Origin: Acidobacteriaceae bacterium KBS 89
Lineage (GTDB): Bacteria; Acidobacteriota; Terriglobia; Terriglobales; Acidobacteriaceae
Assembly: GCA_000381605.1 (NCBI GenBank)
Contig: KB906754.1
Location: forward strand, 391,013 to 455,012
Length of the DNA stretch: 64,000 nt
Direction of reading: 5' to 3'
Shown: positions 55,654-64,000 of the stretch, one piece after another
Position numbering within the stretch: position 1 is the first letter of the stretch
Layout of the letters: the number at the start of each line of letters is the position of its first letter
Notes under the pieces: generated by a model
The model's database searches: none
The model's input: only the letters and a program-made list of their open reading frames with translations
Told to the model about the DNA's origin: nothing
Translations under genes and position numbers: made by a program

Positions 55654-56205
55654 ATGGCTGGCAGGACCCGCCATGCGCGGCGTTGCCATCCTAGAACGTT
55701 GCCGATTTCGAGCTGGATCCACGTAGTCGAACATGTCAATATCTTAGTTAATCTCACCCGACCGATACTCCAGACTCAAACAAAAGAATTTCGTTGAGAG
55801 TTTCCGCTCGACGACTTCAGGTATCGGTTCCCACACCTGATCCGGGAGTCAACGGAATCCGCGCGGTTGCGAGCTATGCCGACCGATGTATCAGTAAGGT
55901 GGAGGGTCTGAGCTGCACTGCAAGACCGTCTCCGCTCATTCGCGTGGCGTCTTGCTGGATTCTAACTTCCGGATCAAGTAACGGTATGACCCCGGGGCGG
56001 TTTGACAGACCTGAAACTTCTCAACCGCAACCCAGTCTCTGCGAAGCGCAACCGGAGGCGAGAGTTAGCAGCAGGTTCAACCGTAGCAACCGCTGCTCGC
56101 GCGAAGGTTATCTCGGCAGCTAAGGGGAGACACGCTCAGGCCCCGACAAGTGCCCGGCTAACAACAGTACTTGCTCAAAGATCGTTGGTGTAACTCTTGG
56201 GAAAC

Positions 56206-57021
56206 TCACTCCTGGGATTCCGCGTTTACTTTGATGGCCTTGTCTGTTGGCATCGTTACCATCTTCCGCGTGTCCTTCATTGCCGATACGGCCTCATCGT
56301 AGCGTCCCGCAAACGAATTACAGCGGATGGTCGCCATGTCTTCGAGCATCTTTACGCCGTCTTTCAGGTAGCTCAGCCGGCTGCGTTCGTCATGCCCCCA
56401 GGTGACCGGTACCTCGACCACGTCGTAGCCCAGCTTGCGCGCGATGAATAGCAACTCCGGATCGAAACCCCAGCGTTCGACGGTCTGTAGCCGGAAAATT
56501 ACTTGTGCCGCCTCACGCTTGAATGCCTTAAAACCACACTGGGTGTCTGTGAATGGCAGTCCGATCAGGATCCGAGTTACTGAATTGAAGCAGCGTCCAA
56601 AAAACTGCCTGTATAGGGGCTGGGAGCCGGTTTGCCGTGTTCGGTCCATCCAACGCGATCCAATCGCCACGTCGGCTCCCCCGGCAAGCGCCTCCATCAA
56701 TCTCTCAGCCTCAATCAAGGGAGCGGAGAGGTCGGCATCGGTAAACAACACGACCTCGCCCACAGCCTGCAGTACCCCGTAACGGACGGAATATCCCTTG
56801 CCGCGATTTTGGAGATTTTTTAAGAGGCGAATGCGCGGATTTGTGGCCATCCAACGTTCGACGATTGAAGCGGTGTCGTCTTGCGAACCGTCGTCGACCG
56901 CTAAAACTTCTGCATCCCATCCCTGGGTTTCAACGCATGTCATTACACGATCCAGCGTCGTGTCGATGCGGGCACCCTCGTTGTAAGCCGGAATGATAAT
57001 GCTCAAGGCCCGAGATGACAT
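56206..57021 (-). CDS. Family 2 glycosyltransferase (dolichyl-phosphate sugar transferase-like)
   Basis: A 271-residue GT-A fold glycosyltransferase. IIPAYNEG (9-16), VDDGSQDDT (42-50) and the DxD-type TDADLSAP (94-101) are all present, with GSRW and TDTQCGFKAFKREAA following; this set is typical of the dolichyl/polyprenyl-phosphate glucose or mannose synthase group. The protein has no C-terminal membrane helices, so it is a soluble or peripheral enzyme making a lipid-linked sugar. It is the third gene on the strand after the TPR and nucleotidyltransferase genes, with a 148-bp gap. Confidence 0.9.
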   Translation of the reverse strand: MSSRALSIIIPAYNEGARIDTTLDRVMTCVETQGWDAEVLAVDDGSQDDTASIVERWMATNPRIRLLKNLQNRGKGYSVRYGVLQAVGEVVLFTDADLSAPLIEAERLMEALAGGADVAIGSRWMDRTRQTGSQPLYRQFFGRCFNSVTRILIGLPFTDTQCGFKAFKREAAQVIFRLQTVERWGFDPELLFIARKLGYDVVEVPVTWGHDERSRLSYLKDGVKMLEDMATIRCNSFAGRYDEAVSAMKDTRKMVTMPTDKAIKVNAESQE

Positions 57022-57169
57022 GGCCAGTCACGATCCTTAGGGTGATGGCATTCGTAGAGTCACGAGAACGAATACCAGAGTCGATCTTAAGTGGCCCATA
57101 CAGCTCCCGCCCAGATATCGCCAAGCGGAAATAACTCGATGAAGCACAGCTCCTAAAAATGATGAGAAG

Positions 57170-58270
57170 CTACCAAATGCCCTTGTCGCTACCGGTAATC
57201 TTGTGACCAATCGCGGCAGCAGTTGCGAGCCATGGCAACAATCCCAGCCTTGCGCTGCTTTGCAAGTCGCCCCTGCGCAGCAGGCCGGCGAATTGTGAAC
57301 GATAGAGGCCTGCCGATTGAGGCAGAATTGGAACACGAAGGAAACTGCCTTGGAAGTACACGATATTGCCCTCGAAATGCGCAGATTTTTTTACGAAGCT
57401 CGGCAGATCCAGAGCTACAGCACCGCAGCTTCTGACATAATCCGAAACAATCACGAGGTATGTCGCTACTCCTTCCCAAATCCCCGCAGCCTGGGCGGAA
57501 GAGCGTAACTCTTCGTAGTTCAGGTCTCCGGAAGAGATGAGCGTTGCCGAATCGACGATATCGCAAAGGCGGAAATAAAAATGGCGATACATACGCTGCA
57601 AGGTCGAGATCATGATTCGATCCGAGGCAGACGGGACTCGAAAGATCTCGCCTTCGATCTCGATTTTGCGAGCGCGTTTTGGCAATCGCGATGCGAGCAC
57701 TAACTGTTCTCCAGTTTGCCCCAAGCGACCAGAGTGCACTTCCACCGGGTCAGGTAGCCCAGGGATATTAAAGTTCCACTTGCAGGCGAGGCGGTCTCCC
57801 CAACTTCGATGCGCAATTTCTGCGTCGAATTGTTTCTGCATCAAGGTACAAACAGCTTGAGCGGGCGCATTGGTGTAGAGGTCGATGTCACTGCCAAAAT
57901 CCGGCCAGTGATCGAGTGACTTCATTACCGTGACATCGAGGCCTTCCTCGTCGAAGGCGTCGCAGATTCTTCGCAGAAATCCGATGCCAGTAACAATGCG
58001 GGCACGCTCGGAAGTAATGGGGGGCGCTGCCCATTCGGCTCGAGCCTGATCATGAACGGCCAGCATGATCTCGCGATAAATCGTTAAACCGCGGATGATG
58101 ACGTGGTTTGAGTGAGCCAGATTGACGAGAGTGCCAAACTCTTCCCGGCTCAGGTTCCGCAAGGTCATCGCCATGGACGAATTCGGGTCGCGAACGTCCG
58201 GCGATAGCAAAAGGTTTGAAAGAACCTTCATTGTCTCGTTCGAAGAAAGCGGAGCGGACGGCACAGACAT
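57170..58270 (-). CDS. Nucleotidyltransferase family protein
   Basis: A 366-residue protein with the nucleotidyltransferase-fold signature GSDIDLYTN at residues 126-134, where the two Asp bind metal, after a helical N-terminus. A further acidic strand (VEVHSG) follows about 45 residues later, plausibly carrying the third carboxylate. The layout is of the NTP_transf_5-like group often found in polysaccharide or peptide-modification loci; activity is unknown. It follows the TPR gene by 21 bp and precedes the glycosyltransferase, suggesting a joint role in a surface glycan. Confidence 0.75.
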   Translation of the reverse strand: MSVPSAPLSSNETMKVLSNLLLSPDVRDPNSSMAMTLRNLSREEFGTLVNLAHSNHVIIRGLTIYREIMLAVHDQARAEWAAPPITSERARIVTGIGFLRRICDAFDEEGLDVTVMKSLDHWPDFGSDIDLYTNAPAQAVCTLMQKQFDAEIAHRSWGDRLACKWNFNIPGLPDPVEVHSGRLGQTGEQLVLASRLPKRARKIEIEGEIFRVPSASDRIMISTLQRMYRHFYFRLCDIVDSATLISSGDLNYEELRSSAQAAGIWEGVATYLVIVSDYVRSCGAVALDLPSFVKKSAHFEGNIVYFQGSFLRVPILPQSAGLYRSQFAGLLRRGDLQSSARLGLLPWLATAAAIGHKITGSDKGIW

Positions 58271-58291
58271 GAGTGTGACAATCTCCTGGCG

Positions 58292-59470
58292 CTACTTCGG
58301 AGGTAGCTGAGTAGAAGAATCAAGGGAAGGCGTAGTCGATGTAGGTTTCTCGGATGGGCCCTTCGGTTTTTCCGTGTTGTTGTTCCTACGCTTCAATTCA
58401 AACGTATCTTTTTTTTGCCCCCGATGTTTCTGACTGTCTTCATCGAGTTGGCGGTTTACATCCTTATGGCTTTCGTCTGCAACTGTTGCGAGGTGTTGTC
58501 CCTGGGCCGACGACTGAGTGGCCCATCCTACCCGCGCATCAGCGTCCTCGGCTTTGAGCGCTCTCGCATAAAACGACGTCGCGGTTTCTAGATCACCATC
58601 TCGCTCCGCCACGTAGCCGCGATTGTTGAGCGCGAAGGCACCTTGAGGATCGAGACGATAGGCGTCAAGAAAGTCCTTTCTGGCTTCGGTCCAGTCATTC
58701 TGATTAGTCGCGAACACACCCCGGATGGCCAGCATTGCGGCGCGTATCTGGTTGACGCTCATAGTTTGCATTCGCTTGCGAAGATCCTGTGCACTCTCGC
58801 CTGCCAACTCGCTAACGGGTTTGCCCCTCGATGAACGTTTGAGCGTGACGACGACCCGATCCATTGATTGAGAGGCGGCCGCTTGGTCGTAATATTTCAG
58901 CGCGTTTTCCAAGTCCCCCGTCGCTTCCGCGGCGACTCCAAGATTGTTCAGGGTGAAGGGATTGTTCGGATCCAACGCCAACGCCTCCTTGAAGAGAGCC
59001 TCAGCCTCGAACGGCCGGTCCCTGGACAGAAGGTCCATACCTAGAACGTTGATACGATTGATGCGCATCGGCAGATTCTTCAAGGTGCCTAGCGCATCCA
59101 TCATTGGTTTGCCCCTCAGCTGGCTCGAATTGCTTTGATCGATCGTGGCATAGCTGCCCTGCGCGGTCGCAAGTTTGTAGAAGTTTTCTGCACGCTCAAC
59201 CTGGCCGCGCAACTCGGATACGTAACCAAGATTGTTTAGAGTAAAAGGATCGGTGGGGTCATAGAGGTAGGCTTTGTAGAAGAGCCCCTCAGCCTTCTCA
59301 TATTTTTGTTTGGATACCGCCTCAACGCCTTCGCGATTGAGTCGCTGCACTGGTGTTAGTTCACTGTGCAGGGGAATGGTTATTCTGAGGTTTTGGCATG
59401 CCACATTCAGCGGCGACGCGCAAACGACTACCCAAAATAAACCAAAGGACACAAGGCGAAGAGGATACAT
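58292..59470 (-). CDS. Exported TPR protein
   Basis: A 392-residue protein with a signal peptide (FGLFWVVVCASPLNVACQ; the Cys could allow lipidation, though the lipobox is poor). Three spaced near-identical TPR units start at about residues 71, 168 and 268 (DPTDPFTLNNLGYVSE, DPNNPFTLNNLGVAAE, DPQGAFALNNRGYVAE). A long disordered tail rich in Lys, Pro, Ser and Thr follows. It probably scaffolds an envelope complex. First gene of the minus-strand group with the nucleotidyltransferase; divergent from the DUF5666-like gene. Confidence 0.83.
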   Translation of the reverse strand: MYPLRLVSFGLFWVVVCASPLNVACQNLRITIPLHSELTPVQRLNREGVEAVSKQKYEKAEGLFYKAYLYDPTDPFTLNNLGYVSELRGQVERAENFYKLATAQGSYATIDQSNSSQLRGKPMMDALGTLKNLPMRINRINVLGMDLLSRDRPFEAEALFKEALALDPNNPFTLNNLGVAAEATGDLENALKYYDQAAASQSMDRVVVTLKRSSRGKPVSELAGESAQDLRKRMQTMSVNQIRAAMLAIRGVFATNQNDWTEARKDFLDAYRLDPQGAFALNNRGYVAERDGDLETATSFYARALKAEDADARVGWATQSSAQGQHLATVADESHKDVNRQLDEDSQKHRGQKKDTFELKRRNNNTEKPKGPSEKPTSTTPSLDSSTQLPPK

Positions 59471-59563
59471 GGAATCAGGTGACCTTCCCGGAAACAGTCT
59501 GAGTGGCGGTCGTGTAAGCGCCGCCTCTTCTTATGTTTCGACTAACTTATGGTGAAACAGGTT

Positions 59564-59601
59564 GCTTTGTACCTATTGTTAGCTAACAATGAATACAAAG
59601 C
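59564..59601. promoter_or_regulatory. 38-bp interrupted palindrome in a divergent promoter region
   Basis: The core ATTGTTAGCTAACAAT (59575-59590) is a perfect 16-bp palindrome. It is flanked by the exact inverted arms GCTTTGTA (59564-59571) and TACAAAGC (59594-59601), with three unpaired bases on each side between core and arm. It lies 30 bases before the plus-strand start and 93 bases from the divergent TPR start. A strong operator or a cruciform/hairpin element is likely. Confidence 0.65.
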
Positions 59602-59631
59602 CACTAAATTCGTCGCGGCATCATACAAATT

Positions 59632-60498
59632 ATGATTCAACTCGTCGGGTCTATCGCTCTCTTACTTACTACGGTTGCGTGGACTCAAGTGCCCATTCCG
59701 CAGACGACTGATAAGACAGGACTTCCAAACGCGGGTGGGCTTGATGCGCCAAGGAAGCTTCCCCCTTCGCCGACGGGGCGTAGCACCGTTATGGGAGGAT
59801 CTATCCGCAATCTAGATCCGGTACGTGATCAATTCACCCTCCACGTATTCGGCGGTCAATCGATGAAGATTCTCTTCGACAGTCGGACGGAGATCTATCG
59901 TGATGGCGCGAGAATCAAGGTAGTCGATTTGCATGACAATGACCATGCTTCGGTTGAGACAACGTTGGACGGCACAAAGATTTTTGCGCTAAGAATCCAC
60001 ATTTCGTCTCAGTTGCCTGAAGGCGTTTATCGGGGGCTGGTATCCCACTATGACCCACAGACCGGATTACTAACCGTTAACGTGACCTCGTCTCAACAGA
60101 CAGTCACACTTCGGGTTCCACCAGATACACCGATCGTCCGCGTGGGGCAGGAAGCTTCCTCCGCCCAGCGTAAGGGCGGAGGACTCTCCGATTTGAGCCA
60201 AGGCTCTCTTCTCGATGTGAAGTTCAAGGGCGGCAACGGCGGCCATGGTATCGCCACCCATATCGATGTCCTTGCGACTACCGGCTCTACGTTCGTCTTC
60301 ACAGGCAAAATATCATTCCTGGATTTGCACTTGGGCCGGTTAACCATCGTCTCCGCCGACGAGAGAAATACTTATGAGATCGAATTTGATCCGTCGCAAT
60401 TTCCCGTTAGTCGAGAGTTCCATGACGGCACTGCCTTGAAGGTAACCACGCGCTACGATGGGTCGCGATATGTTGCGAGCGAGATCAAGATAGAGTAG
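59632..60498 (+). CDS. DUF5666-like exported beta protein
   Basis: A 288-residue protein with a short signal peptide (LVGSIALLLTTVAWTQ). Three similar beta-barrel-like units follow: GSIRNLDPVRDQFTLHVFGG, GLVSHYDPQTGLLTVNVTSS and GKISFLDLHLGRLTIVSADE. Each ends with a parameter-setting strand such as ARIKVVDLHDNDHASVE, like DUF5666 domains. Function is unknown. It ends in TAG immediately before the ATG of the multicopper oxidase, so the pair is coupled. No ribosome site is clear; the palindrome lies just upstream. It might assist copper or redox handling, by association only. Confidence 0.6.
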   Translation: MIQLVGSIALLLTTVAWTQVPIPQTTDKTGLPNAGGLDAPRKLPPSPTGRSTVMGGSIRNLDPVRDQFTLHVFGGQSMKILFDSRTEIYRDGARIKVVDLHDNDHASVETTLDGTKIFALRIHISSQLPEGVYRGLVSHYDPQTGLLTVNVTSSQQTVTLRVPPDTPIVRVGQEASSAQRKGGGLSDLSQGSLLDVKFKGGNGGHGIATHIDVLATTGSTFVFTGKISFLDLHLGRLTIVSADERNTYEIEFDPSQFPVSREFHDGTALKVTTRYDGSRYVASEIKIE

Positions 60499-62181
60499 AT
60501 GAGTCCTCGAGACAGACGCGATTTTCTAAAACTCTGCGTGACCTCGACTCCGACTCTGTTTCTCGGAGATCGCGCAAACGCCTTCGAAGGATTCGAAGCG
60601 CGAACCGGACAGAAGTCCCCGCGGACTCCGACATCTATCGATCGATACGTCGATCCATTGCCAATCTTGAAGCGGCTTGAGCCTTTGAGGAAACACGGGC
60701 GCACGGTTGTTTATCAGGTCCGAATGACTGAGTTCAAGCAGCGTCTTCACTCTCAGCTTCCTCCCACAAAAGTATGGGGATATGAAGGGATGTATCCCGG
60801 GCCCATTATTGAAGCGACAAGTAAAATTCCGGTCGAGATTCTCTGGAAAAACCAGCTTCCCCAAAAACATATTTTCCCAATCGATACTCGAATTCACGGG
60901 GCCATGTCGCCTACGCCTGCTGTCAGGACGGTTCCTCATCTCCACGGTTCTCGTACTAAGTCCGAGAGCGACGGGTTGCCGGAGAGATGGTTCACGCCTG
61001 GCCATTCTGAGATTTATCACTATCCGAATGAGCAGCAGGCCGCAACTCTCTGGTACCACGACCACGCGGTGGGGATCACCCGTCTGAATGTCTACGCAGG
61101 ACTTTCCGGATTTTATTTATTACGCGACGAACAGGAACTGAGCATGAATCTTCCTTCGGGCAAGTATGAGATTCCGCTTGTCATGCAGGATCGTACTCTG
61201 GATGCCGAGGCGCAATTGGTCTATGCTCCGACGAACGAAGACGGGAAAATGCTCGCTCCAGGTACGTGGGGCCCAGAGTTCTTTGGTGAGTTGCCGGTTG
61301 TGAATGGCGCGATTTTTCCCTATCTCGACGTCGAGCCTAGACAATATCGCCTGCGTATGCTGAACGGTGCGAACTCCCGATTTTTCAACCTGTACTTGAA
61401 TCTCGCGACCCGTCCTACGGATATTCCCTCGCTTGTTACGTTTCACCAGATCGGCACGGACGGCGGCTTACTGGCAAATTCAGCAACGTTGAAGAATCTC
61501 TTGCTTGGCCCGGGCGAACGGGCGGACCTGATTGTGGACTTCGCGGGGCTCGATGGTAAAACCGTGACACTTTCAAACACTGCGTCGGTTCCCTACCCAG
61601 GATGGGCCATGCTACAAACCATGCACGCGCCGTTGAATGAGCTCATGCAGTTTCGGGTGAGCCGTGCTTCTTCGAGTACGAGTAAACCGTTTAGCCTTTC
61701 GTTGAAATCGCCTTTGACTCGACTAGACCCAGCAATAGCTGAAATTACTAGGGACTTTGTACTTTCGGAGCGCCTGGACACCGAGGGGCGATCGCTGGGT
61801 GTGCGAATCAACGACAAGGGATATGACGATCCCATCACAGAGTTTCCGAGGTTGGGTTCCCTCGAAAAGTGGCGATTCGTCAACATGACGGATGACGCCC
61901 ACCCGATGCATTTGCACCTGGTGCAATTCCAGATTTTAGAACGTCAGGGATTTGATTTCGGGGCCATGGTTCAAGGTCGACTGGAGTTGGTCGGAGTTCC
62001 GCGACCGCCCGCTGCAAATGAAGCGGGATGGAAGGACACGGCAATTGTAAGTCCGCGGGATGTACTTACCATTTTGATTAGATGGGACGGCTATACGGGT
62101 CGTTATGTCCATCACTGTCATATGTTGGAACATGAAGACAATGACCTGATGCGTCCATTTGAAGTTGTCGCGGGCAAGTAA
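60499..62181 (+). CDS. CotA-like multicopper oxidase
   Basis: A 560-residue three-domain oxidase with a Tat signal (DRRDFLKLCV). The copper motifs are complete: HLHG (His147, His149), LWYHDHAVGITRLNVYAGLSGFY (His187, His189), HPMHLHLVQFQIL near residue 470 and HHCHMLEHEDNDLM near 538, as in CotA, bilirubin oxidase and related phenol or metal oxidases. Exported, it would reduce O2 while oxidising phenolics, Cu(I) or Mn(II). It is distinct in subfamily from the oxidase at 48.4 kb. The start directly abuts the upstream stop; 91 bp separate its end from the convergent phosphoesterase gene. Confidence 0.9.
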   Translation: MSPRDRRDFLKLCVTSTPTLFLGDRANAFEGFEARTGQKSPRTPTSIDRYVDPLPILKRLEPLRKHGRTVVYQVRMTEFKQRLHSQLPPTKVWGYEGMYPGPIIEATSKIPVEILWKNQLPQKHIFPIDTRIHGAMSPTPAVRTVPHLHGSRTKSESDGLPERWFTPGHSEIYHYPNEQQAATLWYHDHAVGITRLNVYAGLSGFYLLRDEQELSMNLPSGKYEIPLVMQDRTLDAEAQLVYAPTNEDGKMLAPGTWGPEFFGELPVVNGAIFPYLDVEPRQYRLRMLNGANSRFFNLYLNLATRPTDIPSLVTFHQIGTDGGLLANSATLKNLLLGPGERADLIVDFAGLDGKTVTLSNTASVPYPGWAMLQTMHAPLNELMQFRVSRASSSTSKPFSLSLKSPLTRLDPAIAEITRDFVLSERLDTEGRSLGVRINDKGYDDPITEFPRLGSLEKWRFVNMTDDAHPMHLHLVQFQILERQGFDFGAMVQGRLELVGVPRPPAANEAGWKDTAIVSPRDVLTILIRWDGYTGRYVHHCHMLEHEDNDLMRPFEVVAGK

Positions 62182-62272
62182 GCCCACCGCAAACATCTCG
62201 AAGCCGTGCAGGGTTCCCGTGTAAATGCCAACCGTCACGTCTCCGATTACAAACCGCTTCCTTGAGGTCCAC

Positions 62273-64000
62273 TTAAGGCTTGAAGTTCTGAGGCGTGCAA
62301 GGATCGTAGCCCAACGACGCTGCTGAAACAGGGACGGGGGGCGTCGGCGGCGCAGCCCATGGAACGGCTGTGAAGTCGAAGAAGTCGAGCAGGTTCGGTT
62401 GCGCAGCATCACGCGCAGTCAGATGGACCGAAGGACCTATGAATCGATTCTCCACAAATTTGAGAATTGCAGTATGATCCATCGGCACGTGCGAGACGTA
62501 ATGCTTACGCACGAAAGGCGAGATGATCAGGTTCGGCACCCGGAATCCAAGCTGTGCCGAGAAGCCCTTTATGGCGGCGGCATCGGTAGGGGTCGCTCCA
62601 GGGTCGGACGATCCGAGGTCGCAATGCAGCGTCGGAGAGCCGCCAGATGGCAAGCATGGGCCGTAAGCATCGGCGTTGACCGATATGGCAGCGATATCCG
62701 GAATATCGCCAACCAAGACGCTTCCCACCGTTGCATCGGTGTAGTCATTGGAGTGGCCGGGAACCGGCGGCACGTGATCATAGGGGCCCCCGCCCTCATC
62801 GTAGGCTAGAAAGAATACCGACTGCGGCCACGCTGGGCTAACCATCAACGCATTCACCACCTTCGCTACCTGCTGCTGACCGAACAGCATCGATTGACCC
62901 GATCCGGGATGCTCGTCGTTCACTCCATAGCCGGCCTCGATGAAGGCAAAGCTGGGAAGAGTGTTATTTGCCAGATCAGTGTAGTACGTCTGCAGTGGGG
63001 CTATGTGGTTTGGATCGATGCAAAACGAGTTCGACGAATCGCCAACCACGCTCGATGGCTGCGTGGGAGCCGTGCACGGAACACCCAGAGGATTTTCGTA
63101 CAGGTACCGATAGGAATCGGTGAGATATGAAAAATCCGTCGCCGGATATTTGGCTGAGGCGCCGCCGATGCAATCGTCTGGATCGAGGCAGGCTCCCTGG
63201 GTAACGGTGTAATAAATTTTCCACGTTACATTCGCCTGATCTAACTCTGTGAAGATGCTTGGTATTGCGAGTTGAGGGAGACGATCATCATTTCCCGGAT
63301 CAAAGACGAGGCCTTGCGTAGTGCCCCCTGTAAACGTCGCGATTCGATTGGGAATACTCTTGCTCGAAACAGGCGAGAACCAGCGGTCGGAGATCGCAAA
63401 TTGAGACGCCATGTAATAGTAGTAGTTCAAGAAAGTTTGATCGTAGTAGCCCATTGAACGCTGACCAGTGAAATCAGTAAAGGTCCCGGAACATCGTGTA
63501 CCTCCCGAACTCGCACAATTTATCGCGTAAGCCTGAGCGGTATGAACAAAGCCGTCCATGAGGATCGAGCGAGAGTTTCCGAAATCATAACGGCTAACAT
63601 CGCCGTAGCTCTCAAGCCACGACGACGTTTCATCATCGATACAGCTGCTGGCGAATTTGAATGGTGAGAAGAGCGTACCTTGATCGCTCTCGTTTTTAAT
63701 CGTCGTCAGTTTGTCGTCAATGCCATCGACGCTGTAGGTCTTTCCATCAGCACCGAGATTCCAACCATTCGCGCTGCGATAAGGATTGAGCATTCCAAAG
63801 TAAGTGTCAAAGCTACGATTTTCCTGCAACATGAAAACCACGTGTGCAATGGCTTGAATACCGCTCGCTGAGCCAACCGTCACGGTTGACGTCGCGGTGG
63901 CTGTCACGCCGCCGGTCCCCGTGGCCGTAGCCGTGTAAGTCGTCGTCGCAGTCGGAGTGACGCTCTGCGTACCACCTGTGGCCGCAAGCGTGTAGCTGCT
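62273..64000 (-). CDS. Phospholipase C/acid phosphatase family phosphoesterase (5' end outside window)
   Basis: The frame stays open to the window edge, giving 575 visible residues. The phosphoesterase (PF04185-type) signature is intact: HVVFMLQENRSFDTYFG, then SVFFLAYDEGGGPYDHVPPV and RVPNLIISPFVRKHYVSHVPMDH. Before it lies a Thr/Ala-rich stretch (TPTATTTYTATATGTGG) like the short extracellular repeats seen in secreted acidobacterial proteins, so more such domains probably lie upstream. Members hydrolyse phospholipids or phosphomonoesters outside the cytoplasm. The GTG at 63907 is not the real start. It converges on the multicopper oxidase. Confidence 0.87.
   Translation of the reverse strand, partial: SSYTLAATGGTQSVTPTATTTYTATATGTGGVTATATSTVTVGSASGIQAIAHVVFMLQENRSFDTYFGMLNPYRSANGWNLGADGKTYSVDGIDDKLTTIKNESDQGTLFSPFKFASSCIDDETSSWLESYGDVSRYDFGNSRSILMDGFVHTAQAYAINCASSGGTRCSGTFTDFTGQRSMGYYDQTFLNYYYYMASQFAISDRWFSPVSSKSIPNRIATFTGGTTQGLVFDPGNDDRLPQLAIPSIFTELDQANVTWKIYYTVTQGACLDPDDCIGGASAKYPATDFSYLTDSYRYLYENPLGVPCTAPTQPSSVVGDSSNSFCIDPNHIAPLQTYYTDLANNTLPSFAFIEAGYGVNDEHPGSGQSMLFGQQQVAKVVNALMVSPAWPQSVFFLAYDEGGGPYDHVPPVPGHSNDYTDATVGSVLVGDIPDIAAISVNADAYGPCLPSGGSPTLHCDLGSSDPGATPTDAAAIKGFSAQLGFRVPNLIISPFVRKHYVSHVPMDHTAILKFVENRFIGPSVHLTARDAAQPNLLDFFDFTAVPWAAPPTPPVPVSAASLGYDPCTPQNFKP

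Larger units (their letters stand above)
54542..56205. other. Long region without a confident intact gene
   Basis: About 1.66 kb with only short frames. It contains a TGGCGG/CCGCCA hairpin (54575-54591), the tRNA-Leu fragment, a possible small GTG-start gene (55423-55653) and a 107-codon minus-strand frame (55061-55384) of no known family. The local composition is uneven, with AT-rich patches near 54615 and 55155. It looks like eroded foreign DNA or gene debris; no integrase or transposase is recognisable. Confidence 0.5.

Noticed and set aside
1..64000. CRISPR arrays, rRNA genes, intact insertion sequences or prophage
   Set aside because: I saw no regularly spaced repeats, no rRNA-like sequence and no transposase, integrase or phage structural protein in any frame I examined.

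Overview
The window reads as a chromosomal segment of a soil acidobacterium (Acidobacteriaceae/Terriglobia type). The evidence is the gene content: two 1,190-1,220-residue TonB-dependent receptor-like proteins with an N-terminal carboxypeptidase-regulatory-like domain, three large FG-GAP/ASPIC-UnbV (CRTAC1-type) proteins, many exported TPR proteins, DUF2950/DUF3300, DUF993 and exported multicopper oxidases. This assignment is inference from family content; there is no rRNA or marker gene here.

Layout. 0-0.5 kb: the 3' end of an unidentified gene. 0.5-4.9 kb (minus): a tightly coupled carbon-catabolism operon (MFS transporter, Gfo/Idh/MocA dehydrogenase, DUF993 DapA-like lyase, TIM-barrel isomerase). 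5.1-6.7 kb: a phytoene-desaturase-like FAD oxidoreductase. 6.8-13.8 kb: histidine catabolism, with a divergent Lrp/AsnC regulator, hutH-hutU-hutI-hutF joined by ATGA overlaps, and a convergent formimidoyl-THF cyclodeaminase-like gene. 14.2-17.7 kb: TonB receptor 1, closed by a strong hairpin. 17.9-18.9 kb: small ORFs and a NUDIX hydrolase. 19.1-27.1 kb (minus): TonB receptor 2, TPR, CRTAC1-type operon, divergent from a LacI-family regulator. 28.7-39.4 kb: seven-heme cytochrome c, CRTAC1-type protein, internally duplicated TPR protein, small Tat-type protein, a 1,153-residue TPR/FG-GAP/ASPIC fusion and a coupled amidase, ended by a terminator. 39.6-46.5 kb: DUF2950, DUF3300, AI-2E-family permease, DUF2252 kinase-like protein and a membrane protein.

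46.9-53.4 kb (plus): ThuA-like protein, an apparent deletion chimera of a Gfo/Idh/MocA dehydrogenase and a sugar isomerase, a multicopper oxidase, a triheme cytochrome c, a PQQ-dehydrogenase-like beta-propeller and an FG-GAP protein. Most are exported and could form a periplasmic oxidation chain. 53.4-56.2 kb is a decaying region: a truncated FAD monooxygenase, a damaged 3' fragment of tRNA-Leu(CAA) and no confident intact gene, which is what the scar of a lost island would look like. 56.2-59.5 kb (minus): TPR protein, nucleotidyltransferase and family-2 glycosyltransferase. 59.6-62.2 kb (plus): a DUF5666-like exported protein and a CotA-like multicopper oxidase behind a 38-bp interrupted palindrome. 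62.3-64 kb (minus): a phospholipase C/acid-phosphatase-family protein that runs off the window edge.

The most notable items are the dehydrogenase/isomerase chimera near 48.18 kb, the oxidation operon whose PQQ-type propeller lacks residues normally used to hold PQQ, the repeated association of TPR with FG-GAP/ASPIC proteins, the tRNA-Leu remnant in a decayed region, and the 38-bp palindrome at 59.58 kb.
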